A DNA stretch of 64,000 nt from Phytohabitans sp037414955 (lineage in GTDB: Bacteria > Actinomycetota > Actinomycetes > Mycobacteriales > Micromonosporaceae). The DNA lies in contig JBBEWH010000048.1 in assembly GCA_037414955.1 (NCBI GenBank), positions 1-64,000 on the forward strand, read 5' to 3'. Below the pieces are notes generated by a model that saw nothing but the letters and a program-made list of their open reading frames with translations, was not told the DNA's origin and did not search any database. This document shows, one piece after another, positions 42,064 through 50,343 of this stretch (its first letter is position 1; each line of letters begins with the position of its first letter). Made by a program: the position numbers and the translations under genes.

Positions 42064-42959
42064 GCGAGGGCGACGCGGTCGATGCCGATGCCGCTGGTCA
42101 GGAGCCGCTCCTTGCGGTTGCCGAGCAGCTTCCGCGTCCAGTCCACGAACCCGCCGTCGCCCACCTCGAACGGCTCGCCATCGACCGCGAGGTACAGCTT
42201 GAAGCAGAAACCGGTGTAGTAGCCGCGCCCCCGGGCCCGCGCCGGGTCGTCCACCACCTCCACATCGGAGCGTCCGGACAGGACCTCGCGCACGGCGGCC
42301 GCCACCGCGGCGTACCCGGGTTCGAAGGTGGTGAGCGTGACCCGCGTGCGGGCGGCGCCCAACGCGCGCATCGCGTCCGTCCAGACGCGCAGCTGCTCGG
42401 CGGCGTGCCGGCGCTCGAAGGCCAGGTTGCCGGTGTCCCGCCCGGCGGAGACGAGGGCGAACAGCGAGAAGTGCGCGGGCGCCGCCGCGAACCGCTGGGC
42501 CCGCACCACCCGCTGGACAGCGGCCAGCCGCACGTCACCGGCGTCCGATGTAGACCGCCGGTGCGCCGCCGCCAGCGCCAGCCCGTTCGTCGGATCCGCC
42601 GCCACCTCGGTGCCGCGCACCGTGGACACCACGTTGTTCTGCGGGACGCCGGCCACGACCGAGTGGGTGCCCAGCGGTGCGAGCGGCGCCAGTGTGATCG
42701 GCTCCACACCAGCGGGCAGGCTGGCCAGCACCGCGTCCTCGACCCGGCGCAGGCGGTGGAACGGCACCGCGGCGGGCGCGACGAAGCGGTCCTCGCGGTA
42801 CCGCTTCAGCACCTCGGCGGGAGCGCGACGGGCCGCGCGCAGCCGCAGCACCTCGAGTAGCAGCGTCGTCAGGTCGGCGCCGGGCAGCCGGCGGCCCAGC
42901 AGGTCGAGCAGGTCGGAGCCGCCGACGGCGTCCCGGACCCGATCCAGCGCGGTACGCAT
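42054..42959 (-). CDS. Conserved protein resembling a class II aminoacyl-tRNA-synthetase core
   Basis: The 301-residue protein shows features like the HisRS/HisZ catalytic fold: an ATP-site-like strand pair (NNVVSTVRGTEVAADPTNGL), a middle region (FKLYLAVDGEPFEVGDGG) and the terminal RLLTSGIGIDRVAL, close to motif 3 of class II synthetases. It lacks an anticodon-binding domain and a clear motif 2 Arg-Glu pattern, so it is probably a paralog with another role. I do not know its function. Its stop TGA lies in palindrome A13. Confidence 0.6.
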   Translation of the reverse strand: MRTALDRVRDAVGGSDLLDLLGRRLPGADLTTLLLEVLRLRAARRAPAEVLKRYREDRFVAPAAVPFHRLRRVEDAVLASLPAGVEPITLAPLAPLGTHSVVAGVPQNNVVSTVRGTEVAADPTNGLALAAAHRRSTSDAGDVRLAAVQRVVRAQRFAAAPAHFSLFALVSAGRDTGNLAFERRHAAEQLRVWTDAMRALGAARTRVTLTTFEPGYAAVAAAVREVLSGRSDVEVVDDPARARGRGYYTGFCFKLYLAVDGEPFEVGDGGFVDWTRKLLGNRKERLLTSGIGIDRVALALP

Positions 42960-42968
42960 CCCCGCAGT

Positions 42969-43032
42969 CTCCCCATGATCAAGGCGTCCCTCAAGTCGTT
43001 AGAACGCCTTGAGGGACGCCTTGATCATGGGG
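42969..43032. repeat. Family A palindrome, copy A14
   Basis: CCTCAAG/CTTGAGG type with extended CTCCCC/GGGGAG ends. The tip GATCATGGGG is duplicated 11 bases downstream (43041-43050), and that duplicate contains the stop codon of the SARP gene. Confidence 0.93.
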
Positions 43033-43042
43033 AGCGGGAGGA

Positions 43043-45937
43043 TCATGGGGTGATCGGATTGAGGCCGGCGGTGGCGCGGGCTTCCTGGTCGGCGAGGCCG
43101 ATGTCCCGCGCGATCGAGAGCGCGGCCTCGTGGTGGACCCGGGCGCCGACCGGGTCGCCGGCCGCGCGGGCCGCTTCGCCGAGCCCGTTCAGCGCGTGCG
43201 TCTGACCGCGCCGGTCGCCGACCTCCCGGAAGATCGCGAGCGCCCGCTCGAAGTACCTGACCGCCGCTCCGACCTGGCCGAGCCGTAGCTGGCAGGTGCC
43301 GAGGTTGTCCAGGACGTGCGCCTCGCCGGTGCGGTTGCCGAGCATCCGCGCCAGGCGCAGCGCCTGCTCGTGGTGCTCGGCGGCGGCGCCGTGCCGGCCG
43401 AGCTGCTGCTCGGCGAGGCCCATGTTGTCGAGCGCGATGGCCTCGCTGGTGCGATCGCCGGCCAGCCGCGCGGCGACCAGCGCCTGCTCGTGGTGGTGCA
43501 CGGCGTCCAGGTATCGGCCGTGCTGCTGCTCGGTGATGCCGAGGCCGTTCAGCGCCCGGACCTCGCCGAGGCGGTCGCCGGACTGCCGGGCCAGGGAGAG
43601 CGCCTGCTGGTGGTGGTCGCGGGTGGCGTCGAGCCAGCCCAGCCGCAGCCCGACCAGGCCCAGGCCGTTCAGCGCGCGGATCTCGCCGTGACGGTCCGCG
43701 GCCTGCCGGAACAGCGCGAGCGCCTGCCGGAAGTGGTCGACGGCGTGCCGGTACCGGCCGAGCCGCATGTGCGCGGTGCCCAGGCCGCGCAGCGCGTGCG
43801 CCTCGCCGGCCGGGTCGCCGGCGCGCCGCGCCGCGCGGTGGGCGTGCGCGTGGATGGCCAAGGCGTCGGCGTGGTAACCACCGTCCAGATAGGAGTAGAG
43901 GAGGCTGGACAGCCCGACGGCGTGCACGGCCCGGCCGTGCGCGGCGACCGCGACCAGGCAGGAACGCTCCGCGTCCAGCCAGCGCCGCGCGGCGACCGCG
44001 TCGGCCAGGTCGGGCACCGGCGCCGTCGTTTCGGGGATGCCGGACCGGTACTCCTTCTCCGCCGGGTGCAGCCGGTCGATGGCCGCCGCGGCCGTGGCGA
44101 GGTAATACGCGAACAGCCGGTCCAGCGCCGCCCGCCGCTCACCGTCGCTGTCCTCCATGCGGCTCAGGCGGATGGCGTACGCGCGCAGCAGGTCGTGCAT
44201 GCCGTACCGGCCCGGCGCGGTCGGGTAGACGAGGTGGGCGCGGGCGAGCCGGTCCAGGGTGCGGCGGGCCGGCGGCAGATCCGTGCCGACGAGCGCGGCA
44301 ACGCCGTACCCGTCGATGTCGCCACCAGGGTGACCACCGAGCAGCCGGAACACCCGCGCGGCGTCCGGCGGCAGGTGTCGCACCGACCAGGAGAGCACCG
44401 CCGCGACGGCGGCGCGCGGGTCGCCGCCGGCGTCCAGCAGGCTGAGCCGGTGCTGCTGATCGGCCAGCTCCTCCACCAGCTCCGACAGCGGCGCGGCGGG
44501 CCGGGACACCACCAGCTCCGCCGCCACCCGCAGCGCCAGCGGCAGCCGCACACACCGGTGTACCAGCGTGACGGCTGCCCCGGACTCCGCCGCCGCCCGC
44601 CGGCCGACCAGTCGACGCACGAGGGCCAGCGCGTCCGCCTCGGGCAGCGGGTCGAGGTCGAGCCGGTGAGCGCCGTGTACGGCCACCAGCCCGGCCAGGC
44701 TGTCCCGGCTGGTCACCAGCGCCACGCAGGTGCCGCTGCCGGGCAGTAGCGGGCGCACCTGCTCGCTCGACGCGGCGTTGTCGAGCACGATCAGCATCCG
44801 CCGCCCGGCCAGCTCGCTGCGGTAGCGCGCGGCCCGCTCGTCCACCTCGGGCGGGATGTCCGGGCTGGCGACGCCCAGCGCGGCCAGGAACCGCGCGAGC
44901 GCGTCCGCCGCGACCATCGGCTGCTCGGGGGCGAAGCCGCGCAGGTTCACGTAGAGCTGGCCGTCCGGAAAGCGATCGGCGACCCGATGGGCCCAGTGGA
45001 TCGCGAGGGCGGTCTTGCCCACCCCGGCGGTGCCGGACACCACGGCGATCTTCGTCTCGGCAGACGGTTCGGTGCCGAACGCGTCGAGCTCCGCCAACTC
45101 GCGCGCCCGGCCGGTGAAGGCGCGCACGTCGGCGGGCAGCTGCGCCGGCACGACCGTCCGCGCGGGCGGTTCCGGTGGCGGCGCCGCGGGCGCCGCCTGC
45201 TCACCGCGCAGGATGGCGCGGTGTACCGACTGCAGCTCGGTGCCCGGATCGGTGCCGAGCTCCTCGGTCAACCGGCGGCGCAGCGTGGCGTAGTGCTCCA
45301 GCGCCTCCGCGGACCGGCCGGTGGCGGCCAACGCCCGCATCAACACCACGACCAGCGGCTCGGCCAGCGGGTGGTCGGCCAGCTCCCGCACGAGCGGCTC
45401 GATCACCGTCGACGGCTCGCCCGCGTCCAGCATGGCGTGCGCCCAGGCGATCACCGCCGCGAGCCGCTGCTGGCGCCAGACCTGGCGGGTGGTCTCGACC
45501 CACGGCCCGGACAGGCCGGCCAGCGGCTCGCCCCGCCACAGGTCCAGCGCCTCCCGCAGCAGCCCGACCCGCTCGTGGGCCGGCTGGTCGCCGCGCGCCC
45601 GCCGGACCAGCTGGTAGAAACGGTGCACATCGACCTGATGCGGCGGCATCTCCAGCATGTATCCGCCGGTGCGCCGCGCCAGCCGCACCGGGTCGCCGCC
45701 GATCTCCTCGGCGCGCTCCAACATCCGCCGGATCCGGGTGATGTGCGTGTGCAGGAGCTGGCTCGCCCGTTTCGGCGGCGCCTGCCCCGACACGCGATCC
45801 ATCAGGGATTCCGCTGACACCAGTCGCCCCGCCTCCACGGCCAGCACCGCGAGCAGCACCTGCTGCTGCGGTCGCCCGGAATCCAGTACGTGGCCACCGG
45901 CGTGCATCTCGACCGGCCCGAGTACACGAAGCTCCAC
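43043..45937 (-). CDS. AfsR/SARP-type regulator with NB-ARC and TPR domains
   Basis: The 964-residue regulator begins VELRVLGPVEMHAGG. It has an OmpR-like DNA-binding domain (1-90), a bacterial transcriptional-activator domain (about 95-245; DVHRFYQLVRRAR, GRSAEALEHYATLRRRL), an NB-ARC ATPase (about 275-560; Walker A VSGTAGVGKTALAIHWA, LIVLDNAASSEQV) and at least eight TPRs (about 680-950; repeated GLGIAEQQ/GRYLDAVHHHEQAL patterns). Such proteins act as ATP-gated activators, often of secondary metabolism. No obvious pathway genes are adjacent. GTG at 45937 is preferred for the conserved start; ATG at 45979 adds 14 residues. Confidence 0.92.
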   Translation of the reverse strand: MELRVLGPVEMHAGGHVLDSGRPQQQVLLAVLAVEAGRLVSAESLMDRVSGQAPPKRASQLLHTHITRIRRMLERAEEIGGDPVRLARRTGGYMLEMPPHQVDVHRFYQLVRRARGDQPAHERVGLLREALDLWRGEPLAGLSGPWVETTRQVWRQQRLAAVIAWAHAMLDAGEPSTVIEPLVRELADHPLAEPLVVVLMRALAATGRSAEALEHYATLRRRLTEELGTDPGTELQSVHRAILRGEQAAPAAPPPEPPARTVVPAQLPADVRAFTGRARELAELDAFGTEPSAETKIAVVSGTAGVGKTALAIHWAHRVADRFPDGQLYVNLRGFAPEQPMVAADALARFLAALGVASPDIPPEVDERAARYRSELAGRRMLIVLDNAASSEQVRPLLPGSGTCVALVTSRDSLAGLVAVHGAHRLDLDPLPEADALALVRRLVGRRAAAESGAAVTLVHRCVRLPLALRVAAELVVSRPAAPLSELVEELADQQHRLSLLDAGGDPRAAVAAVLSWSVRHLPPDAARVFRLLGGHPGGDIDGYGVAALVGTDLPPARRTLDRLARAHLVYPTAPGRYGMHDLLRAYAIRLSRMEDSDGERRAALDRLFAYYLATAAAAIDRLHPAEKEYRSGIPETTAPVPDLADAVAARRWLDAERSCLVAVAAHGRAVHAVGLSSLLYSYLDGGYHADALAIHAHAHRAARRAGDPAGEAHALRGLGTAHMRLGRYRHAVDHFRQALALFRQAADRHGEIRALNGLGLVGLRLGWLDATRDHHQQALSLARQSGDRLGEVRALNGLGITEQQHGRYLDAVHHHEQALVAARLAGDRTSEAIALDNMGLAEQQLGRHGAAAEHHEQALRLARMLGNRTGEAHVLDNLGTCQLRLGQVGAAVRYFERALAIFREVGDRRGQTHALNGLGEAARAAGDPVGARVHHEAALSIARDIGLADQEARATAGLNPITP

Positions 45938-45998
45938 GAGTCGACCGTAGGGAACTGGACGGTGACTCCGGTAGGTCATCCCAGGTTCTTGGGCCGGG

Positions 45999-46952
45999 TC
46001 AGTTCCGCTTCCGTGGCAGGGTCAGCTCCGCCGCGACCGCGCGATGGTCGGTGCCCGGCACCGTGTGCACCCACACGCCGCGCACCCCGATCCGGCGGTC
46101 TACCAGCACATGGTCGATCGTGACCGGCGGGATCCGGTCCCCGTCATACGGCCCCCACGTGCCGATCAGCCCGGTGCCCGCGGCGTCGGCCGCGTCCCGG
46201 TAGCCGGAATCGAGCAGATCACGCAGCGGCGCATGGTCGAGCGTGGCGTTGAAGTCGCCGGCGAGGATCCGAATTGGACCGTCCGGTGTGGCCTTCGGCT
46301 GATTCGCGAGGTCTGTGCGCCACGCGGTGAGCATCTTCATCGAGTACGGCGCCGCCGGGTGCACCGACTCCACGATGACCGGCCCCGTCTCGGGTACCTG
46401 CACGGTCGCGTACGCCTGCGTGAAGCCGCCCGGGTTGCGACGGATGCCGGTGTCGGTGAGCGGATAACGCGCGTAGAGTCCGGAGCCCTCGGTGCCGACC
46501 ACGGGGTTGAGCTGGCGGTGCGGCATCAGCTCGGCCAACCCGTGCCGGTCCAGCTCGGCCGCCGCGTCCGGCGTGAACTCCTGCACCGCCAGCACATCCA
46601 CCGCCCGCTCCCGGACGATCTTCATGAGCGTGGGCACATCCGCCCGGCCAGCGAGCAGGTTCGCGGTGAGCACCCGCAGGGTCGGTCCGGCCTCGTCCGT
46701 CTCTTGGCTGATCGCGCGGGGCGCCACCGCCCCGATCAAGGCCACCGCGGCGACGGCCGCGACGCCCGCCGGCCACCAGCGCCGCAGGCCGAGCGCCAGC
46801 GCCACCGGCACCAGACTCCACGCCGCGACGTACGGGGTGAACGCGAGCAACTGCACGAGCGGCCCGCGTTCCAGCCCGAACAGCCGGACAGCCGCCCACA
46901 GCAGTCCCGGCGCCACCAGCACCCAACACCCGACGGTCAGCGCTCTCCCCAC
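45999..46952 (-). CDS. VanJ-like membrane endonuclease/exonuclease/phosphatase-family protein
   Basis: The 317-residue protein has three N-terminal membrane helices (about 3-22, 33-53, 57-78) followed by an EEP domain with catalytic residues in VLTANLLAGRADV, VLAVQEFTPDAA, LAGDFNATLDH, VTIDHVLVD and GTDHRAVAAEL. VanJ of Streptomyces has this layout, dephosphorylates undecaprenyl pyrophosphate and protects against teicoplanin. A lipid-phosphate phosphatase role is therefore likely. Start is GTG. It lies 61 bases upstream of the SARP gene on the same strand. Confidence 0.85.
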   Translation of the reverse strand: MGRALTVGCWVLVAPGLLWAAVRLFGLERGPLVQLLAFTPYVAAWSLVPVALALGLRRWWPAGVAAVAAVALIGAVAPRAISQETDEAGPTLRVLTANLLAGRADVPTLMKIVRERAVDVLAVQEFTPDAAAELDRHGLAELMPHRQLNPVVGTEGSGLYARYPLTDTGIRRNPGGFTQAYATVQVPETGPVIVESVHPAAPYSMKMLTAWRTDLANQPKATPDGPIRILAGDFNATLDHAPLRDLLDSGYRDAADAAGTGLIGTWGPYDGDRIPPVTIDHVLVDRRIGVRGVWVHTVPGTDHRAVAAELTLPRKRN

Positions 46953-47110
46953 GCCTCCCGACGCTACCCCCCAAGATCACTCCACCCCCCAACCTCCACA
47001 ACCCATCCCCATCACGTCCCCACTTTCTCCTCCTCCCACCGCAAGTCCATGATCAAGACCTCCCTCAAGGAACTAACCACCATGCCGTCCACCCAACCCC
47101 CACCAGCGCC

Positions 47111-47170
47111 GCGCCGGCACCGCCGGGGCCGCGCCGGCACCGCCGGGGCCGCGCCGGCACCGCCGGGGCC
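47111..47170. repeat. 20-bp tandem repeat x3
   Basis: Three exact copies of GCGCCGGCACCGCCGGGGCC immediately before family B copy B4. Confidence 0.92.
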
Positions 47171-47171
47171 G

Positions 47172-47271
47172 CGCCGATCAAGGAACCGCCCGCCGATCAA
47201 GGGCTCGGGCACATGGTTTGATCTGGATCCATGTGCCCGAGCCCTTGATCGGCGCGGTTCTCCTTGATCGC
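47172..47271. repeat. Family B nested inverted repeat, copy B4 (best preserved)
   Basis: Inner arms GCCGATCAAGGGCTCGGGCA and TGCCCGAGCCCTTGATCGGC pair, extended by CATGG/CCATG, around TTTGATCTGGAT. Outer arms GCCGATCAAGGAACCGC and GCGGTTCTCCTTGATCG also pair. It is followed by GGCAC/GGCGC pentamer repeats to about 47312. Confidence 0.92.
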
Positions 47272-47501
47272 GGCGCGGCGCGGCACGGCACGGCACGGCG
47301 CGGCGCGGCGGAACTTGCCTCAACCGACGGCGATCAGCGACAACGACATGAGGGACGCCTTGATCATGGCGAGGAGGACGCGGAGCCCTATCGACCCGTG
47401 CGCGCCGCGGCGACAGGCCCGAGATCACGCCAACATGTCCACGATTGACGGAAGCACGGACCACGAGGACCGGAGGCCTCACCCATGACGCGTCGCGGGC
47501 G

Positions 47502-47564
47502 CGCTCAGCGGTGCGATATCCACGTTATGGCGGCCTCATAACGTGGATATCGCACCGCTGAGCG
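47502..47564. repeat. Perfect 28-bp inverted repeat
   Basis: Arms 47502-47529 and 47537-47564 are exact complements (CGCTCAGCGGTGCGATATCC... and ...GGATATCGCACCGCTGAGCG) with a 7-base GCGGCCT loop. It is unlike the other families and present once. No transposase or promoter is visible next to it. Confidence 0.95.
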
Positions 47565-47796
47565 TGGATAGGTTGCCGCGTGGTGGCGGACGAGGTCCGC
47601 TATGGACATTTTGTCTGCCACACTCCAAGCGGTCCGGAGTGCGCCCCCGGCCACCGTCCTGTCGGCACGGCACCAGCCGCAACGAAGGGCGCGCGGAAGA
47701 TCGCGGTCAGGCGGTGGGCCGGCGGCTCGGCCAGAAGCAGCCCCGCCGCGCGGTCGCGGCACGCGACAAACCACGCGACAAACCACGCGATAACAA

Positions 47797-47819
47797 CGTA
47801 AAGGACGCCTTGATCATGG
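47797..47819. repeat. Family A half-element
   Basis: Only the right arm remains (AAGGACGCCTTGATCATGG), 16 bases before the DUF456 gene; the left arm is absent. Confidence 0.7.
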
Positions 47820-47834
47820 ACAAGAGTCCGCACA

Positions 47835-48344
47835 ATGGGAGGCGTGGATCTGAGCGACAGCCAGGCGTCGATCACTCTGCTGTGCGGCCTCGCCATCCTG
47901 GTGGGCATAGTCGGCGTGATCGTGCCCATGCTGCCTGGCCTGTTGTTGTGCTGGCTCGGCGTGCTGGCCTGGGCGGTGCTGGCCGCCGACGGCTGGAGCC
48001 GCTGGGTGGTGCTCGCGCTGGCCACGCTGCTGGCCGGGGCGGGCACGCTGGTCAAGTACCTGTGGCCGGGACGCAACCTGAAACGGGGCGGCGTACCGAC
48101 CCTGTCGCTGGTGGCCGGCGGCCTGCTCGGCCTGGTGGGTTTCTTCGTGATCCCGGTGGTCGGCCTGGTGGTGGGGTTCGTCCTCGGGCTGTGGTTGGCC
48201 GAGTCGGCGCGGCTGGGCGACTCGCGCCAGGCCTGGCCGTCGACCAAGCATGCCCTCAAGGCGGTCGGGCTGTCGATGCTGATCGAGCTGGCGGCCGCGC
48301 TCGGCGTGGCCGCCGTCTGGCTCATCGGCCTTGTCGCCGCCTAG
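47835..48344 (+). CDS. DUF456 membrane protein
   Basis: The 169-residue protein is mostly hydrophobic, with four to five helices. It shows the DUF456 pattern: LAILVGIVGVIVPMLPGLLL, GRNLKRGGVPTLSLVAGGLLGLVGFFVIPVVGL, and LAESARLGDSRQAWPSTKHALKAVGLSMLIEL. Glycine-zipper-like GxxxG segments occur in the middle. Function is unknown. The start is unsure: ATG at 47835 or GTG at 47844, which lies very close to GGGAGG. Confidence 0.85.
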   Translation: MGGVDLSDSQASITLLCGLAILVGIVGVIVPMLPGLLLCWLGVLAWAVLAADGWSRWVVLALATLLAGAGTLVKYLWPGRNLKRGGVPTLSLVAGGLLGLVGFFVIPVVGLVVGFVLGLWLAESARLGDSRQAWPSTKHALKAVGLSMLIELAAALGVAAVWLIGLVAA

Positions 48345-48349
48345 CACGC

Positions 48350-48408
48350 CCATGATCAAGGCGTCCCTGTAGTCGCTCTAACGACTTGAGGGACGCCTTG
48401 ATCATGGG
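48350..48408. repeat. Family A palindrome, copy A15, overlapping a coding 3' end
   Basis: Palindrome with a damaged left inner arm (CCCTGTAGTCG opposite CGACTTGAGGG). It lies between two convergent genes, and the minus-strand gene reads into it: its last 17 codons and stop are repeat sequence. Confidence 0.92.
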
Positions 48409-49342
48409 GAGGGTGGTGGCGGCGGCGGTGGAGGTGGTGGGCTACGGCGAGGCCGATGGTGCCCACCGCGACGTCCGTCAGGACCGAGACGACGCGGCTG
48501 GCCAGCACGACCGTCGTGGCGAGCGGCAGTGGCATGACGGTCGCCAGGCCCACCGCGAGCACGGCTTCGCGCACCCCGAGGCCGTCCGGCACGATCATGA
48601 CCAGGATGCCGGCGACGGCGGCGACGGCGAAGCCGGCCACGCAGACCAGGTACGACCGGGCGGGTGGCGCGCCGGCGACCACGGCCAGCAGCCAGAGGTG
48701 GTGTCCGGAGATCACCCAGGACAGCGCCTGCGCGGCGATCGACCGGCGGATGCCGGCGCGCGACGCCGCGACGGCCGGCGGTGGGCGGCGCAGCAGCCGC
48801 GCGCCGGTGCGGATGCCCCAGTTGAGCAGGTCGGGGCGGATGACGAGGGCGATCGTGGGCAGCGCCGCCGCCAGCAGCCAGCCGGTGCTCAGCCCGGCGA
48901 CCGCCGGGCCGGCCGCGATGCCGATGGTCAGCCCGGTCAGCGTGACGATGCCCCAGCTCAGCACGAACACGGACGCCAGCCGGACGGGCCCGACGTCGAT
49001 CGCCTTGCCCATCCGCACCAGCACCGGCAGCGCGACGAACCGGCCGGGCACGAACTTCGTCAGGAACCCGACGAAGAAGATCCGCACGGCGGTCCAGGTG
49101 CCGACCGGCGCGCCCAGGTCGAGGAACAGCGCCCGCCAGGACAGCACCCCGAAGATCAGGCCGACGCCGTTGACCAGGACGGCGGCGGTGAGGATGAGCG
49201 CGATCTCGACCGGTTCCAGGCGCGCGCTCAGCCGCGCGAGCGGCGTCCAGTCCTGGCCACGCAGCACGGTCACGAGGCCGACCCCGAGGAGCCCGAGGAA
49301 CAGGACGGCCAACCCACGGTCCAACCACGGCCGCCACGTCAT
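48356..49342 (-). CDS. Lysylphosphatidylglycerol-synthase-type membrane protein (UPF0104)
   Basis: The 328-residue protein has about eight helices and the UPF0104/LPG-synthase-TM signatures FFVGFLTKFVPGRFVALPVL, VFVLSWGIVTLTG and IVMIVPDGLGVREAVLAVGL. Such proteins accompany glycosyltransferases and are thought to flip or stabilise lipid substrates. Its ATG overlaps the preceding GT2 TGA. Residues 312-328 (HDQGVPQVVRATTGTP) are encoded by palindrome A15, so the native end was probably lost when the repeat arrived. Confidence 0.88.
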   Translation of the reverse strand: MTWRPWLDRGLAVLFLGLLGVGLVTVLRGQDWTPLARLSARLEPVEIALILTAAVLVNGVGLIFGVLSWRALFLDLGAPVGTWTAVRIFFVGFLTKFVPGRFVALPVLVRMGKAIDVGPVRLASVFVLSWGIVTLTGLTIGIAAGPAVAGLSTGWLLAAALPTIALVIRPDLLNWGIRTGARLLRRPPPAVAASRAGIRRSIAAQALSWVISGHHLWLLAVVAGAPPARSYLVCVAGFAVAAVAGILVMIVPDGLGVREAVLAVGLATVMPLPLATTVVLASRVVSVLTDVAVGTIGLAVAHHLHRRRHHPPHDQGVPQVVRATTGTP

Positions 49343-50343
49343 CGGAACGCTCCCACCAGGGGACGCCGCGCCCAGACCACGTTTAGCGCGCCCGCGCACA
49401 TCCCGACGCACTGGGTCGCGTACATCAGGAACTGCATCGCCATCACGTACCCGAGAAAAGGCGCCCCCCGCTGCCGCCAGACGAAGCCGAACAGCGCGCG
49501 GTCGAGCGCGACGAACCCGGCGACCAGCGCCGCCGGGGCCAGCAAGAGCCAGCCGGACACCAGCGCGAGCGGCAGCGTGGCCACGGCCAGCACGCAGGCC
49601 GCCATGCTGGCGACCGCGGACAGGTCGGTCCGGCGGCGCCGCCCGCCGCCCCCGGAAGGGGCCAGGAACCCACGGACCAACAGCCCGCCGTACCGGTGAG
49701 CGCGCCGGACATGCTCGGTCAGGTACGGCCAGAAGCGGTCCACGTCGTCGTGCCGGCCGATGACCCGGTCGCTGGTGAGGATCACGTACCGCCCGGGCAG
49801 CCGGCTGCCGAACTCGACGTCCTCAGCGTCGGTGAGGCTCTCGTCGAAGCCGCCGACCTCGTCGAACACGTACCGGCGGATCGCGGTCATGGCGAACAGC
49901 GTCGCGCTGGACTCGCCCACGCTCTGCCGGCGCCAGAAGTGTTCGCAGAGCGTCTTGTATGCCTCCACCCGGCTGTCGGCGAACAGCGGCTGCCAGTCGT
50001 AGATGCCTTGCACGACCGCGCATTCCGGCCGCTGCTGGAGGAGGCGCACCGCGACCTCGATCGCGTCGGGCGCGAGCCCGATGTCCGAGTCGAGGAAGAA
50101 CAGCACGTCGCCGGTGGCCGCCGCGGCGCCCGCGTTGCGCGCGGCGGACGGGCCCTGGTTGGCCGCGAAGGCCAGCACCCGGCACGGGAACTCGGCGGCG
50201 ATCGTCCGCGAGCCGTCGGTGCTGGCGTCGTCCACCACGATCACCTCGGCGGGCGCGCGGGTCTGCGCGTACACCGCCGCCAGGCACGCGCGCAGCGTCT
50301 TGGCCTTGTTGTAGTTCGGGATGACGACCGAGACCCGGGTCAT
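49339..50343 (-). CDS. GT2-family glycosyltransferase with C-terminal membrane helices
   Basis: The 334-residue protein has a GT-A domain (VSVVIPNYNKAKTLRACLAA; VIVVDDASTDGS; NQGPSAARNAGAAAATGDVL; FFLDSDIGL as the DxD motif; GGFDESLTDAEDVEFGSRL as the acceptor-site ED motif) and two or three C-terminal helices (about 240-320). It is one of four similar enzymes in the cluster and most resembles the plus-strand copy at 57103. Sugar donor and acceptor are unknown. It is coupled by ATGA to the EEP gene upstream and the membrane protein downstream. Confidence 0.92.
   Translation of the reverse strand: MTRVSVVIPNYNKAKTLRACLAAVYAQTRAPAEVIVVDDASTDGSRTIAAEFPCRVLAFAANQGPSAARNAGAAAATGDVLFFLDSDIGLAPDAIEVAVRLLQQRPECAVVQGIYDWQPLFADSRVEAYKTLCEHFWRRQSVGESSATLFAMTAIRRYVFDEVGGFDESLTDAEDVEFGSRLPGRYVILTSDRVIGRHDDVDRFWPYLTEHVRRAHRYGGLLVRGFLAPSGGGGRRRRTDLSAVASMAACVLAVATLPLALVSGWLLLAPAALVAGFVALDRALFGFVWRQRGAPFLGYVMAMQFLMYATQCVGMCAGALNVVWARRPLVGAFR

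Larger units (their letters stand above)
47046..47372. repeat. Split family A palindrome with inserted family B repeat
   Basis: A left family A arm (TCCATGATCAAGACCTCCC, 47046-47070) and a right arm (AGGGACGCCTTGATCATGG, about 47351-47369) face each other across about 280 bases. Those bases contain three 20-bp repeats, family B copy B4 and a GGCAC/GGCGC run. It reads as a family A element broken open by later repeat growth. The whole stretch 46953-47834 has no convincing gene. Confidence 0.6.

Noticed and set aside
42054..42959. Calling this gene hisZ or a tRNA synthetase
   Set aside because: Only motif-3-like and partial core similarity is visible, the anticodon-binding domain is missing and there are no histidine genes nearby.
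47502..47564. The 28-bp inverted repeat as ends of a mobile element
   Set aside because: The arms are separated by only 7 bases, leaving no room for cargo, and no second copy encloses a gene.
47580..47801. Small plus-strand frames in the 46953-47834 gap
   Set aside because: Composition is erratic, there are no ribosome binding sites, and they consist partly of repeat sequence such as ATNHATNHA. No family was recognised.
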